NCBI GenBank assembly: GCA_050330195.1
Contig: JBHJOB010000009.1
Coordinates: 1-64,000, forward strand
DNA from: JAHQVI01 sp050330195
GTDB lineage: Bacteria; Pseudomonadota; Alphaproteobacteria; Rhizobiales; Rhodomicrobiaceae
Direction: 5' to 3'
DNA length: 64,000 nt
Shown: positions 16,746 to 24,883 of the stretch, in pieces
How the letters are laid out: every line of letters starts with the position of its first letter
Numbering within the stretch: the stretch's first letter is position 1
Program-made: the position numbers and the translations under genes
The notes under the pieces: model-generated
Seen by the model: only the letters and a program-made list of their open reading frames with translations
Databases searched by the model: none
What the model was told of the DNA's origin: nothing

Positions 16746-17582
16746 GTGACAGTCTGCGCTGAACCAACGCTGCTGAAAGAGTCCGACGGTCCCGCCGTGC
16801 TCACCGAGAACGCGGAGGGCGCGTCCCCTTTTCTGATCGTTTGCGATCATGCGAGCAATCGGATTCCCGCTGCATTGGGCACGCTCGGTCTTGAACGCGA
16901 GGCGCTGGACAGCCACGCCGCCTGGGATCCGGGCGCCTATGCCGTCGCTTCTCGCATTGCCCGCTTGCTCGATGCTCCGCTCGTCGCGTCCGGCTTTTCG
17001 CGCCTCGTCTATGACGTCAACCGCCCGATGGACTCGCCCGAAGCCACCCGCACGGCCAGCGAAATCTACGACATTCCGGGCAATCACGATCTGAGCCCGG
17101 AGGCGCGCAAGGCGCGGGCGCTCGCGCTCTATCACCCTTTTCACGACGAGATCGGCCGCATCATCGAGGCGCGGGCCGGGCGCGGCCAGCCTACCGCGCT
17201 CGTTACGATTCACAGCTTTACGCGGGTCTATAATGGCCAGGAGCGCCATGTCGAGCTGGGCATACTGCATGATGCGGATGCCCGCTTCGCCGACGGTCTG
17301 CTTGAGAGCGCGGCCAGCCTCACCCCGCTGAAAACGGAACGAAATCAGCCTTATGGGCCGGAGGACGGCGTTACGCACACGCTTGCAAGACACGCTATCC
17401 CGCAGGGGTTGCTGAACGTCATGATCGAGATCCGCAACGACCTGATCCGCACGGAGGCGGAGCAGGCGAATGTCGCCACGATGATGTCGGCAATGCTGCA
17501 AGGCGCTTTCGAGGCGGCGCGTGTCGGTTCGGTCGATGCTCCGACCATGAAGCCGGGAGGTCCAGATGCATCCGGCCATTAA
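16746..17582 (+). CDS. N-formylglutamate amidohydrolase family protein
   Basis: Zinc-dependent amidohydrolase of the HutG2/FGase family (278 residues). Family marks are the early FLIVCDHASNRIPAALGTLGL, DPGAYAVASRIARLLDAPL, FSRLVYDVNRP, and VTIHSFTRVYNG with the metal-site His, then NVMIEIRNDLI. The GTG at 16746 has GGGGAG just upstream. True members deformylate N-formyl-L-glutamate in histidine breakdown, but no hut genes are here. Instead it heads a TRAP transporter/ligase/dehydrogenase cluster, so it may act on another N-acylated or gamma-glutamyl amide. Its 3' end overlaps dctQ by 17 bp, indicating a shared operon. Confidence 0.88.
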   Translation: MTVCAEPTLLKESDGPAVLTENAEGASPFLIVCDHASNRIPAALGTLGLEREALDSHAAWDPGAYAVASRIARLLDAPLVASGFSRLVYDVNRPMDSPEATRTASEIYDIPGNHDLSPEARKARALALYHPFHDEIGRIIEARAGRGQPTALVTIHSFTRVYNGQERHVELGILHDADARFADGLLESAASLTPLKTERNQPYGPEDGVTHTLARHAIPQGLLNVMIEIRNDLIRTEAEQANVATMMSAMLQGAFEAARVGSVDAPTMKPGGPDASGH

Positions 17583-18072
17583 AAGCTATGTGCGCGCCGT
17601 CGACGCCTTCAACCGCGGTATCGGCCGGATCGCGATGTATCTGGTCTTCGTGATGATGGCGATCCTGCTGTGGTCGTCCTTCTCCAAGACCTTCCTGCTG
17701 CCCTCGCTGTGGACGCTGGACATGGCGCAGTTCATGCTCACCGCCTATTACCTGCTCGGCGGCGCATACTCGCTTCAACTCGGCTCCAATGTGCGCATGG
17801 ACCTGCTTTATGGAAGCTGGACTGACCGGCAGAAAGCCTGGGTGGACGCCTTCAGCGTGTTTGCGCTCATCTTCTATCTCGGCATCCTGCTCTATGGCGG
17901 CATCGAGAGCACCCAATATGCGCTTGAATATGGCGAGCGCGGACGGACAGCGTGGCGTCCTTACATGGCGCCGATCAAGATTGTGATGTGCATCGGCATC
18001 CTGATGATGCTGATGCAGGCGATTGCGGAATTCTTCAAGGACATCGCGAAGATCCGGGGAGAGGAGATCTGA
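17566..18072 (+). CDS. dctQ: TRAP transporter small permease (DctQ)
   Basis: Small membrane subunit of a tripartite ATP-independent periplasmic transporter; 168 residues with four predicted transmembrane helices (for example MYLVFVMMAILLWSSF, AQFMLTAYYLLGGAYSL, VFALIFYLGILLYGG and the C-terminal IVMCIGILMMLMQAI). The LQLGSNVRMDLLY segment after helix 2 is typical of DctQ. It overlaps the upstream amidohydrolase gene by 17 bp and the downstream dctM by one base (TGATG), so the three are translationally coupled. It pairs with DctM to move the substrate using the Na+ or proton gradient. Confidence 0.92.
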   Translation: MHPAIKSYVRAVDAFNRGIGRIAMYLVFVMMAILLWSSFSKTFLLPSLWTLDMAQFMLTAYYLLGGAYSLQLGSNVRMDLLYGSWTDRQKAWVDAFSVFALIFYLGILLYGGIESTQYALEYGERGRTAWRPYMAPIKIVMCIGILMMLMQAIAEFFKDIAKIRGEEI

Positions 18073-19394
18073 TGTCCTATGAGATGATCGCGCTTTTGAT
18101 GTTCTCCTCCATGATGCTGATGCTCATGACGGGGCAGCGCGTTTTTGCCGCCATCGGCTTCGTGGCGGTTGTCTCCTCGATGCTGCTCTGGGGCACGGGC
18201 GGTTCGACCATCGCTTTTTCGGGGGCCATCAAGGTCATGCAGTGGTATCCGCTGCTGACGCTGCCGATGTTCATCTTCATGGGCTATATCCTGTCAGAAT
18301 CGCGCATCGCCGACGATCTCTACAAGATGTTCCACGTCTGGATGGGGCCGCTCAATGGCGGGCTGGCCATCGGCACGATCGGGCTGATGGTGCTGATTTC
18401 TGCGATGAACGGCTTGTCGGTGGCGGGTATGGCGATCGGCGCGACGATTGCGCTGCCGGAGTTGCTCAGGCGAGGCTACGACAAGCGGATGGTGACGGGC
18501 GTCATCCAGGCGGGGTCTTCGCTCGGCATTCTGGTGCCGCCTTCCGTCGTGCTGGTGCTCTACGCCATGATCGCACGCCAGCCGGTCGGCCAGCTCTGGC
18601 TTGCGGGCGTGTTTCCCGGCCTGCTGATGGCGACGCTGTTCATCCTCTACGTGGTGGTCCGCTGCTGGTTCCAGCCGCATCTCGGTCCGGCCCTGCCGCC
18701 GGAGGAGCGCAATGTCTCGAAGGCGGAGAAATACCGGCTGCTGCTTGCCGGATTGCTGCCGCTGGGGATCTTCTTCTCGATGATGGTTCCCTTCGTCAAT
18801 GGCTGGACGAGCCTCGTCGAGAGTTCCGCGATCGGCGCGTTTGTGGCGATGCTGGCCGCCGCGTTTCGTGGCCGTCTCACATGGCAGGTGTTCGAGAACA
18901 CGGTCCGCAATACGCTCGCCATTTCCTGCATGTTCCTCTGGATCATCATGGCCGCCCTCGGCTTCGGGGCGGTGTTCGACGGGCTCGGCGCGGTGCGCGC
19001 GATCGACGGGCTGTTCCGCGAGAGCCTCGGCCTCGGCCCGTGGGAAATCCTGATCCTGATGCAGCTTTCCTACCTGATCATGGGCACCTTCCTCGACGAC
19101 ACGGCGATGCTGGTGATCGTCGCGCCGCTTTACGTGCCGCTGGTCGGCGCGCTGGGCTTCGACCTGATCTGGTACGGCATTCTCTACACGATCACCTGCC
19201 AGATCGCCTATATGACGCCGCCCTTCGGCTACAACCTGTTCCTGATGCGCGCCATGGCCCCGCCGGAGATCACGATCGGCGATATCTATCGCTCGATCAC
19301 GCCATTCGTGTTTGTCATGATCCTGGGGCTCACTCTGGTGATGGTGTTCCCGCAGATCGCGTTGTGGCTGCCGGAATATGTTTATGGGAATTGA
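18072..19394 (+). CDS. dctM: TRAP transporter large permease (DctM)
   Basis: Large transport subunit, 440 residues and about 12-13 transmembrane helices. Diagnostic DctM segments include LPMFIFMGYILSESRIADDLY, ISAMNGLSVAGMAIGATIALPELLRRGYD, SLGILVPPSVVLVLYAMI, MGTFLDDTAMLVIVAPLYVPL and IAYMTPPFGYNLFLM. The ATG at 18072 overlaps the dctQ stop; a 40-residue upstream extension would lie inside dctQ out of frame and is rejected. The substrate is set by the binding protein downstream and is unknown. Confidence 0.94.
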   Translation: MSYEMIALLMFSSMMLMLMTGQRVFAAIGFVAVVSSMLLWGTGGSTIAFSGAIKVMQWYPLLTLPMFIFMGYILSESRIADDLYKMFHVWMGPLNGGLAIGTIGLMVLISAMNGLSVAGMAIGATIALPELLRRGYDKRMVTGVIQAGSSLGILVPPSVVLVLYAMIARQPVGQLWLAGVFPGLLMATLFILYVVVRCWFQPHLGPALPPEERNVSKAEKYRLLLAGLLPLGIFFSMMVPFVNGWTSLVESSAIGAFVAMLAAAFRGRLTWQVFENTVRNTLAISCMFLWIIMAALGFGAVFDGLGAVRAIDGLFRESLGLGPWEILILMQLSYLIMGTFLDDTAMLVIVAPLYVPLVGALGFDLIWYGILYTITCQIAYMTPPFGYNLFLMRAMAPPEITIGDIYRSITPFVFVMILGLTLVMVFPQIALWLPEYVYGN

Positions 19395-19487
19395 ACGGAA
19401 GACAATGACAACCGGGCATACCCGGGATGATCAGGAGGCTGACGAGAAACATCTACGACATCGGATTTTGACCGACGGAGGATTACC

Positions 19488-20534
19488 ATGAAGAACAGAC
19501 GCCAATTCATCAAGACCGCTGGCCTTGCCGGCGCAGCTGTCGGCGCATCGACGCTTGCGGCCCCGGCCGTGCTTGGCCAGGCCAAGATCAAGTGGCGCTT
19601 GCAGACCTATGCAGGCGCCGCGCTCGGCGAACATGTCATCAAGCCGGCCATCGACCAGTTCAACAAGGTCGCGGGCGACCAGATGGAGATCGAGCTTTAC
19701 TACGCCGACCAGCTCGTGCCGACGGGCGAGCTGTTCCAGGCCCTCCAGCGCGGTACGATCGACGCGGTCCAGTCCGACGACGATTCCATGTCCTCGCCAA
19801 CGCCCGTTCGCGTGTTCGGCGGTTACTTCCCCTTCGCCAGCCGCTACAGCCTCGACGTGCCTGTGCTGTTCCATCAGTGGGGCCTCGACAAGATATGGGA
19901 AGAGGAATATGACAAGGTCGGCGTGAAATGGCTGTCCGCGGGCGCATGGGACCCCTGCCATTTCGCCACCAAGCAGCCGATCAACTCGCTTGAAGACCTC
20001 AAGGGCAAGCGCGTCTTCACCTTCCCGACCGCTGGCCGCTTCCTCGCGCAGTTCGGCGTCGTGCCGGTCACGGTTCCGTGGGAAGACGTGGAAGTCGCCG
20101 TGCAGACGGGCGAGCTTGACGGCATCGCATGGTCCGGCATTACCGAAGACTACACGGTCGGCTGGGCGAACGTCACCGAATACTTCCTGACCAACAATAT
20201 CTCCGGCGCATGGTGCGGCTCGTTCTTCGCCAACAAGGACAAGTGGGAAGAGCTTCCCGAAAATCTGAAGGAGCTGTTCAAGCTCGCCATGGACAGTTCG
20301 CATTATTATCGCCAGCACTGGTACTGGGGCGGTGAAGCCAAGCTTCGCGTCGACGGCGAGAAGCTGAAGCTGACGACCATTCCGGACGAGGAATGGGCGC
20401 AGGTCGAAGCCAAGGCCCGCGAGTTCTGGGACGAGGTTGCCGCTGAAGGCGAGGTCCAGGCCAAGGTCGTGGACATCATCAAGCAATATAACGCGGCGAT
20501 GGACAAGGCCGGCCGGCCCTATCGCTATACGTAG
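19488..20534 (+). CDS. dctP: TRAP transporter periplasmic solute-binding protein (DctP), Tat-exported
   Basis: 348-residue extracytoplasmic receptor. The N-terminus has a twin-arginine signal (RRQFIKTAG followed by a hydrophobic Ala/Gly run) ending near LAAPAVLGQA, which implies folded export by Tat. The mature part shows the DctP fold: IKPAIDQFNKVAGDQMEIELYY, TGELFQALQRGTIDAVQ, LKGKRVFTFPTAGRFLAQFG, and the conserved VQTGELDGIAWSGI that follows the ligand-binding region. Trp/Tyr-rich patches (HYYRQHWYWGG) may shape the ligand site. It lies 93 bp after dctM with a GGAGG site. A REP-like repeat follows its stop. Confidence 0.93.
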   Translation: MKNRRQFIKTAGLAGAAVGASTLAAPAVLGQAKIKWRLQTYAGAALGEHVIKPAIDQFNKVAGDQMEIELYYADQLVPTGELFQALQRGTIDAVQSDDDSMSSPTPVRVFGGYFPFASRYSLDVPVLFHQWGLDKIWEEEYDKVGVKWLSAGAWDPCHFATKQPINSLEDLKGKRVFTFPTAGRFLAQFGVVPVTVPWEDVEVAVQTGELDGIAWSGITEDYTVGWANVTEYFLTNNISGAWCGSFFANKDKWEELPENLKELFKLAMDSSHYYRQHWYWGGEAKLRVDGEKLKLTTIPDEEWAQVEAKAREFWDEVAAEGEVQAKVVDIIKQYNAAMDKAGRPYRYT

Positions 20535-20588
20535 GCGCGAGTGATGCGTGAGCGGAGTTTTTGGAAGCGTCGCTCGCGCTTTTTCTAA

Positions 20589-20693
20589 CCTCTCCCGCCG
20601 GGAGAGGTCGGCACGCAGTGCCGGGTGAGGGGCTATTGAGTTTTCTAGCTGGCGCTTTACCCCTCACCCCAACCCTCTCCCACGGGGAGAGGG
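20589..20693. repeat. REP-like inverted repeat pair 1
   Basis: Left unit 20589-20632 (CCTCTCCCGCCGGGAGAGG core, ending GGTGAGGGG) and right unit 20660-20693 (starting CCCCTCACCCCAACCCTC, ending in a CCC..GGG palindrome) are inverted relative to each other with 27 bp between. The same unit bounds the DUF559 gene at 39489-39912. The left unit carries an extra GGCACGCAGTGCC palindrome. It sits between dctP and the ligase gene. Confidence 0.85.
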
Positions 20694-20721
20694 AGTCATC
20701 AAGCCAACAGGGTTGCAAACA

Positions 20722-22092
20722 ATGCCGGGCAAGATCACGCTGGACGAGTTGAGGCAATATGTGCGGGAAGGCGCGATCGACACGGTGATCGCGTGCCAGA
20801 TCGACATGCAGGGACGCCTGATGGGCAAGCGTTTTCACGCCCAGCATTTCATCGACAGCGCCTGGGAGGAAACCCATAGCTGCAACTATCTGCTCGCGAC
20901 CGACATGGAAATGCACACGGTCGAGGGATACGCCTCGACAAGCTGGGCGTCCGGCTATGGCGACTATACGATGAAGCCGGATCTGGCGACGCTGCGGCTC
21001 ATCCCGTGGCTGGAGGGCACCGCGCTCGTCCTGTGCGACGTGCTCGACCATCACACACACGCCGAAGTTCAGCACGCGCCGCGCACGGTGCTCAAGCGCC
21101 AGATCGCACGGCTTGCCAAAGCGGGTATGACCGCGAACGCCGTTTCCGAACTGGAATTCTTCATCTTCACCGACAGCTATGACGATGTGCGCGACATGGG
21201 TTATCGCGGGATGCGGCTGATCAGTGCGTATAATGAGGATTACCACATCTTCCAGACGACCCGCGAAGAGGACGTCATGCGCGCCATCCGCAACGGGCTC
21301 TACGGCGCGGGCATTCCGGTGGAGAACACCAAAGGCGAGGCGTCGGCGGGTCAGGAAGAGTTGAACATCCGCTATGACGAGCCGCTGACATCCGCCGACA
21401 ATCACTCCATCGCCAAGCATGGCTGCAAGGAGATCGCCTGGCAGCAGGGCAAATCCGTGACCTTCATGGCGAAGTGGGACTATGACGCCGCGGGCAGTTC
21501 CTGCCATGTGCATCAGTCGCTTGCGAGCATGCGCGACGGCTCGCCGCTGTTTTACGACGCGAACGCGCCGCATGGCATGTCGCAGATGATGCGCCATTAC
21601 GTGGCCGGACTGTTGCATCACGCCGACGCCATCACGTACTTCCTTGCGCCGAACATCAATTCCTACAAGCGCTTTCAAGCTGGCACATTCGCGCCGACGA
21701 AGGCCGTCTGGAGCCTCGACAACCGCACGGCGGGCTATCGCGTCTGCGGGATGGACACGAAAGCGGTGCGCGTTGAATGCCGTGTTGGCGGGGCGGACCT
21801 GAACCCGTATCTGGCTTATGCGGCGCTGCTGGCCGCCGGGCTCGACGGCATCGAGAAGAAGATGGAGCTGGAGCCGGCCTTCGAGGGCGATGCCTATGGC
21901 GGCAATGATGTGCGGCAGATTCCGACGACCTTGCGCGCGGCAGCCGATGCGCTCAGTCTCTCGGAGATGATGCGCTCCGCCTTCGGCGACGGCGTTGTCG
22001 ATCACTACGTCCACGCCGCGCGCTGGGAGCAGGAAGAATATGACCGCCGCGTCACCGACTGGGAAGTCCAGCGCGGTTTCGAGCGGGCCTAA
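20722..22092 (+). CDS. Glutamine-synthetase-family ligase (gamma-glutamylamine synthetase type)
   Basis: 456-residue member of the glutamine synthetase fold, class of PuuA-like gamma-glutamyl-amine ligases, which join glutamate to an amine using ATP. The N-terminal beta-grasp part (TVIACQIDMQGRLMGKRF) precedes the catalytic part with the metal-site SELEFFIF (Glu143, Glu145), the ATP/metal-site SSCHVHQSL, NRTAGYRVCG with the ATP-binding Arg, and VECRVGGADLNPYLAYAALLAAGLDGI. The C-terminal adenylylation tyrosine region of GlnA is absent. The ATG at 20722 is preferred over a TTG at 20713. Downstream ALDH and ADH genes and the amidohydrolase upstream suggest a gamma-glutamylated amine pathway. 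The amine substrate is unknown. Confidence 0.9.
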   Translation: MPGKITLDELRQYVREGAIDTVIACQIDMQGRLMGKRFHAQHFIDSAWEETHSCNYLLATDMEMHTVEGYASTSWASGYGDYTMKPDLATLRLIPWLEGTALVLCDVLDHHTHAEVQHAPRTVLKRQIARLAKAGMTANAVSELEFFIFTDSYDDVRDMGYRGMRLISAYNEDYHIFQTTREEDVMRAIRNGLYGAGIPVENTKGEASAGQEELNIRYDEPLTSADNHSIAKHGCKEIAWQQGKSVTFMAKWDYDAAGSSCHVHQSLASMRDGSPLFYDANAPHGMSQMMRHYVAGLLHHADAITYFLAPNINSYKRFQAGTFAPTKAVWSLDNRTAGYRVCGMDTKAVRVECRVGGADLNPYLAYAALLAAGLDGIEKKMELEPAFEGDAYGGNDVRQIPTTLRAAADALSLSEMMRSAFGDGVVDHYVHAARWEQEEYDRRVTDWEVQRGFERA

Positions 22093-22096
22093 CTTA

Positions 22097-22207
22097 CCTC
22101 TCCCGTGGGGAGAGGTCGGCGCGTGAGCGTCGGGTGAGGGGCTAAGGAGCCAATGGCTGACACCCAACCCCAACCCCTCACCCCAACCCTCTCCCCACGG
22201 GAGAGGG
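22097..22207. repeat. REP-like inverted repeat pair 2
   Basis: Left unit 22097-22141 (CCTCTCCCGTGGGGAGAGG core, then a GGCG..CGTC section and GGTGAGGGG) and right unit 22174-22207 (CCCCTCACCCCAACCCTC to GGGAGAGGG) form an inverted pair, spaced 32 bp. It begins 4 bp after the ligase stop codon. With pair 1 it encloses the ligase gene. Confidence 0.85.
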
Positions 22208-22246
22208 AGCAAACAGCGAGACATTCGAGACATTAAAGACCAGAAG

Positions 22247-23629
22247 ATGAGCAAACTGACCTGCATTTCGCCGATTGACGGCAGCGTCTACGCAGAGCGC
22301 GAGACGCAAAGCGCCGCTGACATCGCCCCGCTGCTTGCCAAGGCAAAGGAAGCGCAGCGCGCCTGGGCGGCGCGTCCGGTCGAGGACCGCGTGGCCATCA
22401 TCAACATGGCGATCGTCGCGCTTGAGGAAATGAATGCCGAACTCGTCCCGGCGCTTGCGTGGCAGATGGGGCGTCCCGTGCGCTATGGCGGCGAGATACG
22501 CGGCGTCAAGGAGCGTGCGGCTTATATGACGTCCATCGCGAAGGAAGCGCTGGCCCCGCAGATCATCGAGGACAGCGACAGCGCCCGCCGCTTCATCGCG
22601 CGCGAGCCGGTGGGGACGGTGCTCGTCATCGCCCCGTGGAACTACCCGTACATGACCGCGATCAACTGCGTGATCCCGGCGCTTGCCGCAGGCAGTGCCG
22701 TGATGCTGAAAATGGCGACGCAGACGCTGCTCGTCGGCGAGCATCTGGCAAAAGCCTTCCGCATCGCCGAGTTGCCTGACGGTCTGTTCACGAACCTTTT
22801 CGTTGATCACGAAGCGACAGCCGAGCTGATCCGTAACCGCAGCTTCGGCTATGTGAATTTCACCGGCTCGGTCGGCGGGGGCAGGGCCATCGAACAGGCG
22901 GCGGCGGGCGCCTTTACCGGCGTCGGTCTGGAGCTTGGCGGCAAGGACCCCGGCTATGTCCGCGCCGATGCCGACCTGAACGCCGCCGTCGAAGGACTGA
23001 TTGACGGTGCGATGTTCAATTCCGGCCAATGCTGCTGCGGGATCGAGCGCATCTATGTGCACGAAAGCCTTTTCGACGCTTTCGTCGAGAAATCCAGGGC
23101 GCTCGTCGAGACCTACAGGCTCGGCAACCCGCTGGAAGAACAAACCACCATCGGCCCGATGGCGAGTATCCGCTTTGCTGACGAGGTGCGCAGCCAGATT
23201 GCCGATGCGCTGGCGGCTGGCGCAAAGGCCATCGTCGACCCGACGTTGTTTCCTGCCGATACGGGGAACACGCCCTATCTCGCGCCGCAGATTCTTGTTG
23301 ACGTCGATCACACCATGCGCGTGATGCGGGAGGAAAGTTTCGGGCCGGTCGTCGGCATCATGAAGGTCTCGTCGGACGAAGAGGCCATCCGCCTGATGAA
23401 TGACAGCGATTTCGGCCTGACCGCGTCGCTATGGACGAAAGATGCGGATGCGGCGGAGGCCATCGGCCGGCAGATCGAGACCGGCACCATCTACATGAAC
23501 CGCTGCGACTATCTCGACCCGGCGCTGTGCTGGACCGGCTGCAAGGATACCGGACGCGGCGCATCGCTCTCCGTGCTTGGCTATCACAGCGTGACCCGAC
23601 CGAAATCCTACCATTTGAAGAAAGCTTGA
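22247..23629 (+). CDS. Aldehyde dehydrogenase (NAD(P)+)
   Basis: 460-residue aldehyde dehydrogenase. The cofactor and catalytic motifs are present: VLVIAPWNYPYMTAINCVIPALAAG, FTGSVGGGRAIE, the general base Glu229 in ELGGKDPG, and the nucleophile in NSGQCCCG (Cys262 or Cys263). EESFGPVVGIMKV and a C-terminal DYLDPALCWTG complete the fold. The length is slightly short of the 480-500 typical, as in the succinate-semialdehyde-like subgroup without a long N-terminus. It is followed 2 bp later by the Fe-type alcohol dehydrogenase. It probably oxidises an (amino)aldehyde produced in this pathway. Confidence 0.92.
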   Translation: MSKLTCISPIDGSVYAERETQSAADIAPLLAKAKEAQRAWAARPVEDRVAIINMAIVALEEMNAELVPALAWQMGRPVRYGGEIRGVKERAAYMTSIAKEALAPQIIEDSDSARRFIAREPVGTVLVIAPWNYPYMTAINCVIPALAAGSAVMLKMATQTLLVGEHLAKAFRIAELPDGLFTNLFVDHEATAELIRNRSFGYVNFTGSVGGGRAIEQAAAGAFTGVGLELGGKDPGYVRADADLNAAVEGLIDGAMFNSGQCCCGIERIYVHESLFDAFVEKSRALVETYRLGNPLEEQTTIGPMASIRFADEVRSQIADALAAGAKAIVDPTLFPADTGNTPYLAPQILVDVDHTMRVMREESFGPVVGIMKVSSDEEAIRLMNDSDFGLTASLWTKDADAAEAIGRQIETGTIYMNRCDYLDPALCWTGCKDTGRGASLSVLGYHSVTRPKSYHLKKA

Positions 23630-23631
23630 CC

Positions 23632-24777
23632 ATGGTTCCGACAGCGAACTGGAGCTACCCGACCGCGATCCGTTTCGGCGCGGGACGCATCGCGGAATTG
23701 CCTGCGGCCTGCGAGGTTGCCGGCATCAAACGACCGCTTCTGGTGACTGACAGGGGGCTCGCAGGGCTTCCGGTCACCAGGCGCGCCCTCGACATCGTGG
23801 AACAGGCTATGCTGGGGGGCGGCCTGTTCTGCGATGTCGATCCCAATCCCAACGAGAAGAACCTCGCTAGCGGAATCGCCGCCTACAAGTCCGGCGAGCA
23901 TGACGGAGTGATCGCTTTCGGCGGCGGCTCCGGGCTCGATCTGGGCAAGCTGATTGCGCTGATGGCTGATCAAACAGTTTCCGTCTGGGATCTGGAGGAT
24001 ATTGGCGACTGGTGGACGCGGGCGAACCCTTCGAAAATCGCGCCGATCGTCGCGGTGCCGACGACAGCGGGAACGGGCTCGGAAGTCGGGCGTGCGGGTG
24101 TGCTGACCAATTCGGAAAGTCAGGTCAAGAAGATCATCTTCCATCCGAAGATCCTGCCCGCTCAGGTGATCTGCGACCCGGAACTCACCGTGGGGATGCC
24201 GCCTGCGATCACTGCCGGCACCGGCATGGACGCCTTTGCCCATTGCCTTGAAGCCTATTCCTCGCCTTTCTATCATCCGATGTCGCACGGTATCGCGCTT
24301 GAGGGCATGAGGCTGGTGAAGGAAAATCTGCTGCGGGCTTTCCGCGAGGGCGGCGATCTGGAAGCGCGGGCGAACATGATGAGCGCGGCGGCGATGGGCG
24401 CGGTGGCGTTCCAGAAGGGACTTGGCGCCATTCACGCGATCTCGCATCCCGTGGGCGCAATCTGGCATACGCATCACGGCACGACCAATGCCGTCGTCAT
24501 GCAGCCGGTGCTGGCCTTTAATCGCGCGGCCATCGAGGAGCGGATCGAACGCGCCAGCGCCTATCTCGGCCTGCCCGGCGGTTTTGACGGCTTTTACGCC
24601 TTTGTCGGCGAGATGAATGCGGCCCTTGGCATCCCGAAAAATCTCAGCGAACTTGGCGTCACCGATCCGGATATCGGGCGGCTTGCGGCGATGGCGCTGG
24701 AAGATCCCAGCGCCGGCGGCAATCCGGTTACGCTGACGCCGGACAACACGAAGGCTCTGATCGAGGCATGTCTGTAG
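23632..24777 (+). CDS. Iron-containing alcohol dehydrogenase
   Basis: 381-residue group III (Fe-ADH) dehydrogenase. NAD binding is marked by DGVIAFGGGSGLDLGKLIAL and IVAVPTTAGTGSEVG. Metal ligands follow in the usual order: Asp and His in AGTGMDAFAHCLEAYSS, then His residues in GLGAIHAISHPVGAIWHTHHG. It starts 2 bp after the aldehyde dehydrogenase stop, so both are made together. In sequence, ADH then ALDH would convert an alcohol group to an acid, matching oxidation of a gamma-glutamylated amino alcohol; that order of reactions is inferred from gene context only. Confidence 0.92.
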   Translation: MVPTANWSYPTAIRFGAGRIAELPAACEVAGIKRPLLVTDRGLAGLPVTRRALDIVEQAMLGGGLFCDVDPNPNEKNLASGIAAYKSGEHDGVIAFGGGSGLDLGKLIALMADQTVSVWDLEDIGDWWTRANPSKIAPIVAVPTTAGTGSEVGRAGVLTNSESQVKKIIFHPKILPAQVICDPELTVGMPPAITAGTGMDAFAHCLEAYSSPFYHPMSHGIALEGMRLVKENLLRAFREGGDLEARANMMSAAAMGAVAFQKGLGAIHAISHPVGAIWHTHHGTTNAVVMQPVLAFNRAAIEERIERASAYLGLPGGFDGFYAFVGEMNAALGIPKNLSELGVTDPDIGRLAAMALEDPSAGGNPVTLTPDNTKALIEACL

Positions 24778-24778
24778 G

Positions 24779-24840
24779 ATAGGGTGAGCTTGACGAGACC
24801 CATCGCTTCGTGGGCGGCGGGCTTGTCAACCCACCCTACT
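24779..24840. repeat. Degenerate inverted repeat with TAGGGTG/CACCCTA ends
   Basis: TAGGGTGAGCTTGAC near 24779-24793 and GTCAACCCACCCTACT at 24825-24840 are imperfect inverted copies. Elements with GTAGGGTGGGTT ends are common intergenic repeats in proteobacteria. It lies just after the alcohol dehydrogenase stop and before the convergent phzF-like gene, where it could also act as a transcription end hairpin. Confidence 0.5.
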
Positions 24841-24883
24841 GTGCATTGGCGGCTGGCGGCGCTTCCGAGCGCCATCCCGCAGG

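Noticed and set aside
18242..19408. A 388-codon ORF overlapping dctM in another frame
   Set aside because: The frame lacks membrane helices or domains and lies wholly over the clear DctM coding sequence.
20589..22207. CRISPR-like appearance of repeated palindromes
   Set aside because: The units are inverted pairs around a gene, with no regular spacers and no cas genes.
20479..22266. A 595-codon open frame on the minus strand
   Set aside because: It is antisense to the glutamine-synthetase-like gene and runs through two intergenic repeat pairs.
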